DNA of 64,000 bases from Poriferisodalis sp965204125. Lineage in GTDB: Bacteria > Actinomycetota > Acidimicrobiia > Acidimicrobiales > Poriferisodalaceae. Below the pieces are notes generated by a model. That model was not told the origin of the DNA and searched no databases. It saw only the letters and a program-made list of their open reading frames with translations. Below, piece after piece: positions 1-9,133 of this stretch (within the stretch, counting starts at the first letter, position 1; the number at the start of each line of letters is the position of its first letter). The DNA lies in the NCBI RefSeq assembly GCF_965204125.1, contig NZ_OZ241968.1, positions 1,550,001-1,614,000 of the forward strand, in the 5' to 3' direction. Position numbers and translations under genes: made by a program.

Positions 1-528
1 CCCGGTGTTGAAGTGCGCGATTCGGGTGGCCAACTCCTGCAGCGTCACGTAGGCAAGGCCTTCCAGCAGGCTCGGCGGCTGGGGCACTTGCCCGCACTGC
101 ACCTGCGCCATGCGCGCCCGCTCCAGTGCCACGGGGTCGAGGGCGCGGGTGACCGACAGGTAGTCGTAGATGACCCGGCCGTGCCGTCCCTCTTCCGCCG
201 TCCAGCGGCGAACCCATTCGCCCCATGCGCCCTCACGGCCGAACAGCCGCTCGCTGTCACGGAAGTAGTACGGCAGGTTCTCCTCGGTGAGCACGTTCAC
301 GAAGAGGGCGCTGCGAGCCTCAGGGGTGAGGTTGGCCTCCTCGGGCGACCATTCGTAGTCGGGCGCGAAGTCTTGGCCCCGGCTCCAGGGTACGAGCGCG
401 TGGGGGTGCCATTCCTTGGTCTGCCGAAGATGGCGCGCGAGGAGTCGCTCGACCTCGGGCTCCAGATCGGCGAGCGTCCGGGCATCAGCCTCTACCGGCA
501 TCGGGCATCGCCAATCACCATGCGGCAT
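1..528 (-). CDS. acyl-[acyl-carrier-protein] desaturase, 3' end cut by window
   Basis: Soluble di-iron (ferritin-like) fatty acyl-ACP desaturase, which puts a double bond into ACP-bound acyl chains. The visible 176 residues include the family blocks EENLPYYFRD, the ligand-type motif EEGRHG followed by RVIYDYLSVTR, and YVTLQELATRIAHFNTG, which is typical of plant and mycobacterial DesA-like proteins. The C-terminal part lies before base 1, so length cannot be judged. ATG at 528 is the first start; a second in-frame ATG at 501 (MPVEAD) is equally possible. It lies 95 bp downstream of the winged-helix regulator on the same strand and could be co-transcribed with it. Identification is from recognised sequence blocks. 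Confidence 0.88.
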   Translation of the reverse strand, partial: MPHGDWRCPMPVEADARTLADLEPEVERLLARHLRQTKEWHPHALVPWSRGQDFAPDYEWSPEEANLTPEARSALFVNVLTEENLPYYFRDSERLFGREGAWGEWVRRWTAEEGRHGRVIYDYLSVTRALDPVALERARMAQVQCGQVPQPPSLLEGLAYVTLQELATRIAHFNTG

Positions 529-623
529 GGAGCCTAATGATGTAATCCCACCGTTCAAGACGTGCCGAGCCACGAGGAGCTCGCGCCGATGCCAACCGCC
601 GGCCGCAACGGGCGATCGCGGCG

Positions 624-959
624 TCAGGAGTTGGTGCGCACGCCGAGGGCCCGCTCGAGGTTGACGAGGTACCCGGCAAACGCCTTGCGTCCTGTCACCG
701 TGGCTTCGATCCACGTGCGCGGCTTGGCGCCGTGGAACTCCTTGGTCGTCGCCACGTAGTCAGCGTTTTCCAGCTTCCGCAGGTGAGTCGTCAGGTTGCC
801 GGGCGTCAGGCCCAGCTGCTTCTGTACGAACCCGTAGGCGAGCCGGTCCCGCTCGTCCAGTGACACGAGCAACGACATGATCTGCAGTCGCGCCGGCTGG
901 TGGATGATCTCGTCGAGGTCGATGGCACCGCCGTCGGGCACCCCGTTGGGATCTACCAT
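624..959 (-). CDS. winged-helix transcriptional regulator (HTH_27/ArsR-MarR-like)
   Basis: Small 111-residue DNA-binding protein of the one-domain winged-helix type. The sequence runs IIHQPARLQIMSLL, then the recognition-helix region KQLGLTPGNLTTHLRKLE, then the wing ENADYVATTKEF; the C-terminal GRKAFAGYLVNLER is a likely dimerisation helix. The start ATG (957-959) overlaps the stop of the upstream membrane-protein gene, with frames shifted by one, so translational coupling is expected. A 24-bp near-perfect palindrome upstream of the pair (1603-1626) is the natural candidate operator for autoregulation (inference). Membrane protein plus such a regulator is a common pair in actinobacteria; ligand unknown. 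Confidence 0.85.
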   Translation of the reverse strand: MVDPNGVPDGGAIDLDEIIHQPARLQIMSLLVSLDERDRLAYGFVQKQLGLTPGNLTTHLRKLENADYVATTKEFHGAKPRTWIEATVTGRKAFAGYLVNLERALGVRTNS

Positions 960-1585
960 TCGCCGGTCCTGCGCACCCACGTGGCGATGGCTCCGAGCAG
1001 TCCGAGCATCGCGAAACCCGACACTGCTGGGGCGATGTCCTCGAACAGGTAGTGCGGAACGTAGAAGGCCGCGGCCATGCCCACACCGAAGGTGGCGATC
1101 ACCGTCCGGTGCAAGATGCCGAAGAGCACGTAGCCGAGCGCGATGACCCCCATCAAGACGAAGGGGATCTTCTCCGAACCGGACTCGTTCCACAGACCCG
1201 CTGCACCCGGCAGCAGCCCTGCCGCCACGATGACAGCCATCCAGTAGGCGAACACGCGGATACCGGCGCTCTGCATGGCGAAACCTGGCGACACCGCGCG
1301 CCCGGCGCGGTAGCCGATGGTCATGCTGCCGATGACGCCGAGGAACGTGATGATCGCCCATAGCGGCCCCGGATACCACGGATTTTGATCGGCGAAGCTG
1401 GGCGCGAAGGTGGACACTGCGTACTGGGCGAGGTAGGCGATCGAGATGATGCCTGCCCACATCAGCAAGATCGCTGTGCTCCCGGCCGTGTGCATGGCGC
1501 TGCGAGCGCCATGCATGGTGCTGAGAACGGTCTCCCAACTCTCGTCGGGTCTCAGAGCTGTCGAATCATCGGTCTCTGTCGACAT
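953..1585 (-). CDS. polytopic membrane protein paired with winged-helix regulator
   Basis: 210-residue integral membrane protein of unknown function with about six hydrophobic segments, for example ILLMWAGIISIAYLAQYAV, LWAIITFLGVIGSMTIGY, VFAYWMAVIVAAGLLPG and FVLMGVIALGYVLFGIL. There is no signal peptide and no catalytic motif I can recognise. ATG 1585 is chosen because a strong AGGAGG (complement of 1591-1596) lies 5 bases upstream; a GTG three bases earlier is less well spaced. It is the first gene of a two-gene unit with the winged-helix regulator, which suggests that the regulator senses something linked to this membrane protein. Confidence 0.8.
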   Translation of the reverse strand: MSTETDDSTALRPDESWETVLSTMHGARSAMHTAGSTAILLMWAGIISIAYLAQYAVSTFAPSFADQNPWYPGPLWAIITFLGVIGSMTIGYRAGRAVSPGFAMQSAGIRVFAYWMAVIVAAGLLPGAAGLWNESGSEKIPFVLMGVIALGYVLFGILHRTVIATFGVGMAAAFYVPHYLFEDIAPAVSGFAMLGLLGAIATWVRRTGEW

Positions 1586-1602
1586 CACAACCTCCTAGGT
1601 CC

Positions 1603-1626
1603 GCAATGCAAACTAGTTTGTATTGC
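1603..1626. promoter_or_regulatory. 24-bp palindrome, candidate operator of the membrane protein/regulator unit
   Basis: The half-sites read GCAATRCAAAC and GTTTGYATTGC around a central TA; only one base pair departs from perfect dyad symmetry over 24 bp. It sits just upstream of the AGGAGG of the reverse-strand membrane-protein gene, where a repressor would block its promoter. A third partial half-site (TATTGCAAAC) extends to base 1630. The adjacent winged-helix protein is the obvious candidate binder (inference). Confidence 0.6.
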
Positions 1627-1696
1627 AAACTATACGGAGACGCAAGCGGATGCAAGAGCAATCGGGCATTGGCTGCGTGACGGCCGTGCTCTTGAG

Positions 1697-2317
1697 CTAG
1701 GCGTGGGCGTCGAGCGCGGCGCTGTAGTTGGCTGAGGCGAATTCCCAGTTGATCAGGTGCTCGACGAACGCGTCCACGTAGGCGGCCCGGGCGTTCTGGT
1801 AGTCGAGGTAGTAGGCGTGTTCCCACACGTCGATCACCAGCAGTGCTCTCAGGCCGTCAGTCAGGGGCGTCTGGGCATCGTCGGTCTGGACGATGCGCAG
1901 CGAGCCCCTTCCGTCGCCGCCCGAACCGTCGAATACCAGCCAGCCCCAGCCCGATGCGAAGTTCCCGACTGCTCCGGCGGCAAACTCGGCCCGGAACGCG
2001 TCAACGCCGCCGAAGCTTGCCGCTAGCGCCGCTGCCAGGTCGCCGCCGGGCTCGCCGCCGCCACCGGGCGACATCGACTGCCAGTAGAAGTTGTGGTTCC
2101 ACGTCTGGGCTGCTGCATTGAACAGCCCGCCTGCGGGCAGCGAGCACACCAGATCTTCCAGCGCCCGGCCCTCATTGGGCGTGCCGGCGATGCCGTTGTT
2201 CACTGCTGTGACATAGCCAGCGTGATGCTTGCCGTAGTGGAAGCTGATCGTGCGCTCGCTGATGTGCGGCGAGAGCGCATCGGGTGCGTAGGGAAGGTCT
2301 GGCAGCTGGATCGTCAT
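1697..2317 (-). CDS. sodB: superoxide dismutase (Fe/Mn family)
   Basis: Converts superoxide to oxygen and hydrogen peroxide in the cytoplasm. At 206 residues it is the usual length. The N-terminal helical hairpin carries ISFHYGKHHAGYV with the first metal His at residue 27; the second ligand is in WNHNFYWQSM, and the last two are Asp and His in IDVWEHAYYLDY. The GNFASGWGWLVF block is also typical. Iron and manganese forms cannot be told apart safely by eye, so the sodB symbol is tentative. It is transcribed away from the CxxC protein gene at 2424 and has no operon partner. Confidence 0.93.
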   Translation of the reverse strand: MTIQLPDLPYAPDALSPHISERTISFHYGKHHAGYVTAVNNGIAGTPNEGRALEDLVCSLPAGGLFNAAAQTWNHNFYWQSMSPGGGGEPGGDLAAALAASFGGVDAFRAEFAAGAVGNFASGWGWLVFDGSGGDGRGSLRIVQTDDAQTPLTDGLRALLVIDVWEHAYYLDYQNARAAYVDAFVEHLINWEFASANYSAALDAHA

Positions 2318-2423
2318 CTGAGTCCCACGTGGTCACCGGCCCGGGCGAGTATGCCAGCGGAAGTCAGAACTTCAGCGTCGCCTGGGCATGCAATTCGCGA
2401 CTGGGCCGTTCTGGCCCAGCGGT

Positions 2424-2780
2424 ATGGTGCGGCGCGTGCGGCTAGTAGGCATCTATGACGCTGACGGCGGGCTCGCCGGAGAGCTCCGCTACGCCTTAGG
2501 CAAACTGCGGGGCCGCAGCAAGTGCGCCCTGTGCGACATCACCCACGGCTGGAACCCGATGGGCTCGCGCCAGTGGAAGCAGGCCTGTGCGGCTACGCCG
2601 GTCGAGCTGGAGCTAGTGCATCGCGACGAGGCCACAGCCGCTCAACTCGCTGCTGCAGCCCAACTCCCTGCCATCGTGGCCCACGACGGCGAGCGCTGGT
2701 CGGCGGCGCTCAGCACGGCTGACATCACGGCTTGTGCGGGCTCGCCGGAACTGCTGCTTGAACGTCTCGCCGAGTGGTGA
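2424..2780 (+). CDS. conserved hypothetical protein with CxxC motif
   Basis: 118-residue soluble protein starting RLVGIYDADGGLAGELRYAL and followed by KCALCDITHGWNP, with a CxxC plus a nearby His. The arrangement resembles a family of small actinobacterial proteins of unknown role with a thioredoxin-like or metal-binding look. ATG 2424 is preferred because the conserved sequence begins a few residues later; an upstream in-frame ATG at 2388 would add an unconserved leader. The gene ends about 100 bp before the M16 lipoprotein gene and may share its transcript. No function is claimed. Confidence 0.6.
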   Translation: MVRRVRLVGIYDADGGLAGELRYALGKLRGRSKCALCDITHGWNPMGSRQWKQACAATPVELELVHRDEATAAQLAAAAQLPAIVAHDGERWSAALSTADITACAGSPELLLERLAEW

Positions 2781-2878
2781 AGCACTTCGAGGACTCCGCC
2801 CCTGTTCGACGCCGCTGGCCTCTCGGGTGCCGGTACCGTCCTGTTCCGCATACTCGCTGCCGAAAGGCGAAGCCCTCG

Positions 2879-5800
2879 ATGAAACCAGCTCTGTGGCGCC
2901 AGCTCCTGACCGTGCTCTTTGTGACCGCCCTGCTGGCGGCTGCGTGTGCTCCGGACGAACATGACGGGGTCAGCGAACCCGAAGCGGCCGACGACGAGAC
3001 AGCCGAAGTTCACACCGACGAACCAGACGCTGTCGATGCCGACGCAGAGCCCGAAGCGACCGACGAGCCCGAACCCGCAGACGAACCTGAGCCTGCCGAA
3101 GAGCCCGCAGACGAACCCGAGCCCGCCCCCGAACCCATCGGCGACCCGGTCGACCTGGGCGAGTTCAACGACTACGAGCCTGCCGACCTCGACCCGTCGC
3201 TGCTGCCGGTCGACCCGGACGCGGTGATCGGCCAGCTCCCGAACGGCCTCACCTACTACCTGCGATCGAACGACTCGCCGGGTGATGCCGTGGTCATGCA
3301 CCTCGCAGTCAACGCGGGAGGAGTGCTCGACCCCGAGGGCGCCGAGGGCGCCGCGCACTTCTTGGAGCACATGCTGTTCAACGGCACCGAGATGTTCTCC
3401 GAGAACGAGCTCGATCAGGTGCTGCGCGACATCGGCACCGACTTCGGCCACGATCTCAACGCATTCACCAGCCCTGACGAGACGGTCTACATCCTCGACT
3501 TCCAGCTAGATGATCCCGAGGCACTCGATCTCGCGTTCACTGTGCTGGCGGAATGGGCGTCAGCCGCCACCATCCTTCCCGCCGACGTCGAGCAAGAGCG
3601 AGGCATCATCCTCGACGAGTACCGGCTGCGCGACGAGTCGGCATCGGGCCGGATCTCCAACTTCCTCAACGCCATCTACTACGAGGGCACCGTCTATGAG
3701 GGAATGGAGATCGGCGGTACCGAGGAGTCGAACTCGTCGATCACCGCCGAGGTTCTGCGCGACTTCTACGACACGTGGTACCGGCCCGACAACATGGCCG
3801 TCGTCGTCGTGGGCGACCTGCCGGTGAGCCAGATGCAGGAACTCGTCGTCGAGCACTTCGGCGACCTGCCGGCGCCTGCCGATGCTCTGCCTGCCCAGCC
3901 GGATCGAAATCCGTTCACGGTGCAGTTCGTGACCGAGCCGGTCACTGACGTCGTGACGCACCCTGATCACGGCCCCATCTACATCTCGCTCGACTGGCAG
4001 CTGCCGGCATGGCCCACGGACACCCGTGGCGGCGAGCGGCTGCTGCTCATGGAGAACCTGATCGCGCAGATGCTCGACATCCGCTTGGACGCCGCGCACC
4101 GCGCCGGTTTGATGGCCCAGGCGACCGAGCCCCACTTCAGCGCGTTCGCGGCTGCGCGCGGCTTGCGGCTGTACGGCACCAACTACCAGGGCTCCGATCT
4201 GGTGCAGGCCACCACCGACTACCTGTCGGTCGTGGAGGGCGCGGCCCACTACGGCTTCACCCAACACGAACTCGAACAAGCGGTCAGCGCGATCCGAACG
4301 TCGCTCGACTTCCAGCTGCAGAGCGACGAGACGCGTCAGGACGACGACTATGCGATTGGCTACGTCCAGCACTTCCTGTCCGGATCGGACATCTCGTCCA
4401 CAGCTGAGCGTGTCGCGCGCCTCGAAGGCTTGCTGGACACGTACTCGATCGAGGAGTTGACGGCGCACCTGCGTTGGGTGCTCGACATCGCACCACCGCT
4501 GGTCGTTTCCATCGGACCTGACCCCTCCGCGGTGCCGACTGCAGACGAGCTGCTCTCGGCTGTCGAAGCGGCGCGGCCGATTGCCCCGCCGGAGGCCGAA
4601 GAAGCCGTCGATGTGTTGATGGAGACGCCCAGTCCGGTCGCTCCCGTCACCGAGGCTGAGGTCGACCTGTTCGATGATGCGTACGAGTGGCAATTTGCCA
4701 ACGGCGCCCGCGTGGTGTTCGCTCCGTCGGACATCGCAGCCGGCGAAGTGAACGTCGTAGCCGAGAGTCTCGGCGGCTGGTCGACGCTGACCGAGGGCGA
4801 TTCGGCGCTCGTGCGCCACGCGGTCGGCGCGGTGGCCTCCAGCGGTGCGGGGGATGCCTCAGCAACCCAGCTCGACGAATACCTCGCCACGACCACGGCA
4901 CGGGTCAGCCCGTACATCGCCGAATTCTCCGAGGGATTTTCCGGTGCAGCCGGATCCGACGACCTCGAAGCGCTGTTCACGCTGATGCACCTGTACGTGA
5001 CCGAGCCGCGCATCACCGATGTGGCGGTCGCCGAACAGGTGCAGGCCATGCAAACGCGGCTCGCGAACGCCGAGACGTTCCCGCTGTGGATCTCGGAGCT
5101 GGAGTTGCTGGACGCGCTGTACGGCGGCAGCCCATGGCACAAGTTCATTGCGAGCCAAGCCCAGATCGACGCAGTGACCACAGATTCGCTGCTCGGGCTG
5201 TACCAAGCACGCTTGAGCGATGTCGACGATTTGGTCGTGGCAGTTGTGGGCGACATCGACCGTGGCACGGTGGCCGACTTGGCGGCGCGCTACATCGGCA
5301 CGCTGCCCGCCGGTGAGAGCGACACGTTCATCAATCACCGTCCCGGCTTTCCCCAGGGAGTCGAGCGCCTCACGATCGCGGTCGATGCCGATGCCGGTGC
5401 AGCGGGCTTCAATGTCATGTTCGGAGCGGAGGCACCGATTTCCGTACAAACCACCGTCATCGCCGACGTGGCGGCGGCAGTGGTCAACGACCTGCTTGTT
5501 GGGAGGGTGCGCGAGGAACTCGGCGACACCTATTCAGTCGGTGCATCAGTGTCGCCGAACACTGCGGTCGACACATGGGAGGCGCGCATCAGCTCGACCG
5601 GCCCGTCAGAAGGCCTCGACGTGGGTCACGCGGAAGTGCTGCAAATCCTGACTGAGCTGATCGCAGACGGTCCCACCGAGCGCGACCTCGCCCAGGCGAT
5701 CGCCGTGGTCCGTGACAACTACGCATTCGAAACCAACTCGGTGCTCATCAACCCGCTGCTGAGCCGCCATTACCTCGACGACGCAGACGTGGCCACTCCG

Positions 5801-5911
5801 GCACGTCGGCGCGCGGCCCTCGACGATGTCACCGCTGCCGACGTGCAGCAGTTCATCGCGCTGCTCTTCAACCTCGACAACCGCATCGAGGCCTTCCGCA
5901 CCGCCGAGTAG
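2879..5911 (+). CDS. M16 family zinc metallopeptidase, lipoprotein
   Basis: A pitrilysin-type peptidase predicted to be anchored outside the membrane. Starting at ATG 2879 the protein is 1010 residues with a lipoprotein signal (LLAAAC, Cys23), then an acidic Glu/Pro/Asp-rich linker (about 30-95) suggesting a flexible wall-spanning tether. The first M16 domain holds the inverted zinc motif HFLEH (160-164) with the third ligand near Glu240 in VEQERGIILDE. A second M16 unit begins around ANGARVVFAP, and a C-terminal EELGDTYSVGAS block follows, so the two-half clam-shell architecture is complete. An earlier in-frame start at 2774 would bury the signal peptide and is rejected. Substrate unknown. 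Confidence 0.9.
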   Translation: MKPALWRQLLTVLFVTALLAAACAPDEHDGVSEPEAADDETAEVHTDEPDAVDADAEPEATDEPEPADEPEPAEEPADEPEPAPEPIGDPVDLGEFNDYEPADLDPSLLPVDPDAVIGQLPNGLTYYLRSNDSPGDAVVMHLAVNAGGVLDPEGAEGAAHFLEHMLFNGTEMFSENELDQVLRDIGTDFGHDLNAFTSPDETVYILDFQLDDPEALDLAFTVLAEWASAATILPADVEQERGIILDEYRLRDESASGRISNFLNAIYYEGTVYEGMEIGGTEESNSSITAEVLRDFYDTWYRPDNMAVVVVGDLPVSQMQELVVEHFGDLPAPADALPAQPDRNPFTVQFVTEPVTDVVTHPDHGPIYISLDWQLPAWPTDTRGGERLLLMENLIAQMLDIRLDAAHRAGLMAQATEPHFSAFAAARGLRLYGTNYQGSDLVQATTDYLSVVEGAAHYGFTQHELEQAVSAIRTSLDFQLQSDETRQDDDYAIGYVQHFLSGSDISSTAERVARLEGLLDTYSIEELTAHLRWVLDIAPPLVVSIGPDPSAVPTADELLSAVEAARPIAPPEAEEAVDVLMETPSPVAPVTEAEVDLFDDAYEWQFANGARVVFAPSDIAAGEVNVVAESLGGWSTLTEGDSALVRHAVGAVASSGAGDASATQLDEYLATTTARVSPYIAEFSEGFSGAAGSDDLEALFTLMHLYVTEPRITDVAVAEQVQAMQTRLANAETFPLWISELELLDALYGGSPWHKFIASQAQIDAVTTDSLLGLYQARLSDVDDLVVAVVGDIDRGTVADLAARYIGTLPAGESDTFINHRPGFPQGVERLTIAVDADAGAAGFNVMFGAEAPISVQTTVIADVAAAVVNDLLVGRVREELGDTYSVGASVSPNTAVDTWEARISSTGPSEGLDVGHAEVLQILTELIADGPTERDLAQAIAVVRDNYAFETNSVLINPLLSRHYLDDADVATPARRRAALDDVTAADVQQFIALLFNLDNRIEAFRTAE

Positions 5912-5941
5912 GCAAAAAGGTCGACGGTTCAGCAAGCCGCA

Positions 5942-6751
5942 TCAGTACGCATCGTCGGGGTACCTGACTGCGACAAGCGTCAGTCCGTGGGGCGGCGCTA
6001 TGGGCGCCGCCGCATCCCGGCTGCGTGCAGACAGCACAGCGGGCACGTCGTCAGCTGCCGGGTCGCCGCGCCCCACCGCCACGCACTGGCCCACGATGGC
6101 CCGCACCATCTGGTGACAGAACGCGTTGGCCTCGATCTCGAACCGCATCTGTGCGCCCTCAGCCGACCAGCGCGCCCTCGACACGGTGCGCACGAGCGAA
6201 GCGTCGGGACGATCCTTCGGTCGCCTGCAGAACGAGGTGAAGTCGTGCTCGCCGACGAAGTGACCCGCAGCGACATTCATCTGGCCGATGTCGAGCGGAG
6301 CAGCAACATGCCATTCGAGGTCGGCACAGCGGGGGTCGGGATGTACCGCGTTTCGGATGCGGTACTCGTAGGCCCGGGAGCTTGCCGAATGGCGCGCATC
6401 GAAGCTGTCATCGGCGAATGCGGCGGCTGCGACGGCGATCTCGGGGTTCAGTATGCGGTTGAGCGCGGACGCCAAGCGCGGGGGTCCGGCTGGGTCGAGC
6501 CGCCGCAGCCCCTCGCCGCCGATCCGGAACGACACGACCTGCTCGGTGGCGTGAACGCCTGCATCGGTGCGGCCGGCCACGGTCAGCAGGGGCGCTTCGC
6601 CCAGGATGCGCTCGAGCGCGGCGCCCAGCTCGCCGGCCACCGTGCGAACGCCTTCATTGGCAGCGAAGCCGCGAAAACCCGTGCCGCGGTACGCCATATC
6701 CAACCGCACTGTTCGCTGCCCGTCCCCGCGGGCGGCCTCATGCTCGTTCAT
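5942..6751 (-). CDS. truA: tRNA pseudouridine(38-40) synthase TruA
   Basis: Forms pseudouridine in the anticodon arm of tRNAs. The catalytic Asp lies in GRTDAGVHA, and MAYRGTGFRGFA, YEYRIRN, HDFTSFC and NAFCHQMVRAIVG are all family blocks. Length (269 residues) is normal. ATG 6751 is preferred to the GTG three codons upstream because it opens directly onto the first strand; no clear ribosome site is seen for either. It converges on the M16 gene with a 30-bp gap. In many actinobacteria truA sits near rplM-rpsI, as it does here, although the deacylase gene intervenes and truA runs the other way. Confidence 0.94.
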   Translation of the reverse strand: MNEHEAARGDGQRTVRLDMAYRGTGFRGFAANEGVRTVAGELGAALERILGEAPLLTVAGRTDAGVHATEQVVSFRIGGEGLRRLDPAGPPRLASALNRILNPEIAVAAAAFADDSFDARHSASSRAYEYRIRNAVHPDPRCADLEWHVAAPLDIGQMNVAAGHFVGEHDFTSFCRRPKDRPDASLVRTVSRARWSAEGAQMRFEIEANAFCHQMVRAIVGQCVAVGRGDPAADDVPAVLSARSRDAAAPIAPPHGLTLVAVRYPDDAY

Positions 6752-6854
6752 CGCTGGCACGGTAACTTCGCTGGGAGCGGTGCAGTCACGGCCAATCGTT
6801 GACCCGGCTGCATCGGCTCGGTCGCATCGGCCAGGTCACAGGGGGATACCGCAC

Positions 6855-8579
6855 ATGCTCGATACCAGGATTGCGGGCGGCACGATCATCGACGGCACGG
6901 GGGCACCGCGGGCGCAGGGTGACATCGGCATCTCCGGCGGGCGCATCGTGGCGGTCGGCGACGAGGCGGTTCAGGCGGCAGGTGCCGCCAGGCACACCAT
7001 CGACGCCTCCGGCAAGGTGGTCGCGCCCGGTTTCGTCGACATCCACACGCACTTCGACGCCCAGGTCTTCTGGGACACCACCCTGTCTCCGTCGCCATTG
7101 CACGGCGTGACCACGGTGATCGGCGGCAACTGCGGCTTCACCATCGCCCCGCTGGAGCCCGACCACGGCGACTACCTGATGCGGATGCTCGCCCGGGTGG
7201 AGGGCATGCCGCTCGAATCGCTGCAAGAGGGCGTCCCGTGGGACTGGCGCAGTTTCGGCGAGTACCTCGACTCGATCGACGGCACCCTGATGCCCAACGC
7301 CGGGTTCCTGGTAGGGCACTGCGCGCTGCGGCGGATCGTGATGGGTGAGCGCTCGGTGGGCCACGAGGCCACGCCCGACGAGCTTGAGGCCATGAAGCGG
7401 CTGCTGGCCGAGAGCATCGCATCGGGCGGGCTGGGCTTCAGCTCGTCGTGGGCCAAGACGCATAACGACGCCGCCGGCGAAGCTGTGCCCTCGCGCCACG
7501 CTTCGACCACCGAGCTGATCGAGCTGTGCTCGGTGCTGCGGTCGAGCCCGGCGGTGGCTCTCGAGTTCATCCCAACCATCGAGCGCTTCGACACCGACGT
7601 GTACCAGCTGCTTGCCGACATGTCGGTGGCGGCGGATCGGCCGCTCAACTGGAACGTGATCTTCGCCAACGGCCGGCACCGAGATGTCATCGCCCAGAAG
7701 CTTGAAGCCAGCAACTTCGCCGCTCGCCAAGGCGGTCGCGTGGTGGCGCTGACCGCCCCGATGCCCGCGGTCAGCCGCCTGTGCTTCGAGAGCGGATTCC
7801 TGCTCGACACGCTGCACGGCTGGGCCGAGCCCATGGCGCTGCCGCCGGCAGAGAAGATGCAGCTGCTGGCCGACCCGCAGCGCCGCGCCGCGCTGAACGA
7901 TCTCGCCCAGCAGCCGAGCGCGTTCCGGGGCGTGGCCCGCTGGGAGCGCCTCACCGTGGGCGAGGTCACCAAGCCCGAGCTCACGCACTTCGAAGGCCGC
8001 ACGATCGGCGAGATCGCCGACGAGCAAGGCATCACGCCGTGGGATGCGCTGTGCGACCTGGTGGTTGCCGACGATCTCAAGACCGGCTTGTACCCGCGCG
8101 CTGCTGGGGACGACGACGACAGCTGGGCGCTGCGCCAGGAGCTGTGGAACGACGACCGCTGCGTGATCGGTGCATCGGATGCAGGCGCGCACCTCGACTT
8201 CCTGGCCACGTTCAACTACTCGACGTACCTGCTGGCCGCAGCCCGTGATCGCCAGATGCTCGAGCTGGAAGACGCCATACACAAGCTCACTGACATCCCT
8301 GCCCGCTTGTACGGCCTCGCGGACCGCGGCCGTCTGGCGGAGGGCTGCCATGCCGACGTCGTGGTGTTCGACCCCGACGAGGTGGCGCCGAAGCCGATCG
8401 AGGTGCGTGAGGACCTGCCCGGCGGTGCGTGGCGCCTCTATGGCGAGGCCGACGGCATCGACACCGTGCTGATCAACGGCGAGGTCGCCGTCAGCGGCGG
8501 CGAGTTCACCGATGCGCGACCGGGCACCCTGCTCCGGGCGGGACGCGACACTGTGCCTGTTCGGGCATCTGGCCAGTGA
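6855..8579 (+). CDS. N-acyl-D-amino-acid deacylase family amidohydrolase
   Basis: Metal-dependent amidohydrolase of the D-aminoacylase/dihydroorotase-like group, 574 residues. The N-terminal beta-sandwich (ARIAGG-like opening, IDGTGAPRAQGDIGI) leads into the metal motif VDIHTHFDAQ (His64, His66) and the GGNCGFTIAP block whose Cys is typical of D-aminoacylases. Later GASDAGAHLDFL provides the catalytic Asp region, and a C-terminal sandwich (EGCHADVVVFDPDEV) closes the fold. ATG 6855 is chosen because upstream in-frame sequence is antisense to truA and unconserved. Likely role: hydrolysis of N-acylated D-amino acids or a related cyclic amide; the exact substrate cannot be read from sequence. 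Confidence 0.88.
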   Translation: MLDTRIAGGTIIDGTGAPRAQGDIGISGGRIVAVGDEAVQAAGAARHTIDASGKVVAPGFVDIHTHFDAQVFWDTTLSPSPLHGVTTVIGGNCGFTIAPLEPDHGDYLMRMLARVEGMPLESLQEGVPWDWRSFGEYLDSIDGTLMPNAGFLVGHCALRRIVMGERSVGHEATPDELEAMKRLLAESIASGGLGFSSSWAKTHNDAAGEAVPSRHASTTELIELCSVLRSSPAVALEFIPTIERFDTDVYQLLADMSVAADRPLNWNVIFANGRHRDVIAQKLEASNFAARQGGRVVALTAPMPAVSRLCFESGFLLDTLHGWAEPMALPPAEKMQLLADPQRRAALNDLAQQPSAFRGVARWERLTVGEVTKPELTHFEGRTIGEIADEQGITPWDALCDLVVADDLKTGLYPRAAGDDDDSWALRQELWNDDRCVIGASDAGAHLDFLATFNYSTYLLAAARDRQMLELEDAIHKLTDIPARLYGLADRGRLAEGCHADVVVFDPDEVAPKPIEVREDLPGGAWRLYGEADGIDTVLINGEVAVSGGEFTDARPGTLLRAGRDTVPVRASGQ

Positions 8580-8648
8580 CGGCATCTGGCTGAGCACCGG
8601 TAGCCTCTTGGGGTCTGTCTCGCAGCCGACCCCATGCGGAGTTCCAGC

Positions 8649-9095
8649 GTGCGCACCTATGCCCCCAAAGCATCTGAGATCGAGCGCTCGTGGTTCGTTG
8701 TGGATGCCGAGGGCATGGTGCTGGGCCGCATGGCGACCGAAGTCGCCAAGATCCTGCGCGGCAAGCACAAGCCCACCTTCGCCCCCTACATCGACGGCGG
8801 TGACCACGTTGTCGTGGTGAACGCCGACAAGGTGGTGCTGACCGGCAACAAGGCCACGGACAAGCTCGTGCACCGCCACTCGGGTTACCCCGGCGGTCTG
8901 CACAGCGAGAAGTACGGCGATCTGCTGGCCCGCCGGCCGGCCGACGCGGTGCGGCGCACCATCCGCGGCATGCTGCCGCACAACCGATTGGGCCGGGCTC
9001 AGCTGCGCAAGCTGAAGGTGTATGCCGGGCCTGACCATCCCCATGCCGCTCAGCAGCCCCAGCCGCTGCCGTTGCCCGACGCCTTGGCGCGCTGA
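8649..9095 (+). CDS. rplM: 50S ribosomal protein L13
   Basis: Early-assembling 23S rRNA-binding protein of the large subunit. Recognised by RTYAPKASEIERSW, VLGRMATEVAKILRGKHKP and MLPHNRLGRAQLRKLKVYAG. GTG 8649 gives 148 residues, close to the usual 142-150, with GGAG seven bases upstream; an ATG at 8634 would add five unconserved residues. It forms the standard pair with rpsI 38 bp downstream, and the same forward run continues into glmM. Confidence 0.96.
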   Translation: MRTYAPKASEIERSWFVVDAEGMVLGRMATEVAKILRGKHKPTFAPYIDGGDHVVVVNADKVVLTGNKATDKLVHRHSGYPGGLHSEKYGDLLARRPADAVRRTIRGMLPHNRLGRAQLRKLKVYAGPDHPHAAQQPQPLPLPDALAR

Positions 9096-9133
9096 AGCAC
9101 CGATCGACCTCCGACGAGAAAGACCCCGATTTC

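Noticed and set aside
2642..3451. Reverse open frame across the start of the M16 gene
   Set aside because: It is antisense to the signal peptide and acidic linker; its Val/Gly-rich repeats mirror the Glu/Pro codons of the real gene.
6786..9044. 752-codon open frame on the reverse strand opposite the deacylase gene
   Set aside because: It is an antisense shadow caused by high GC at third positions; its translation is His/Arg/Gly-rich with no family pattern, and the forward gene is clearly real.
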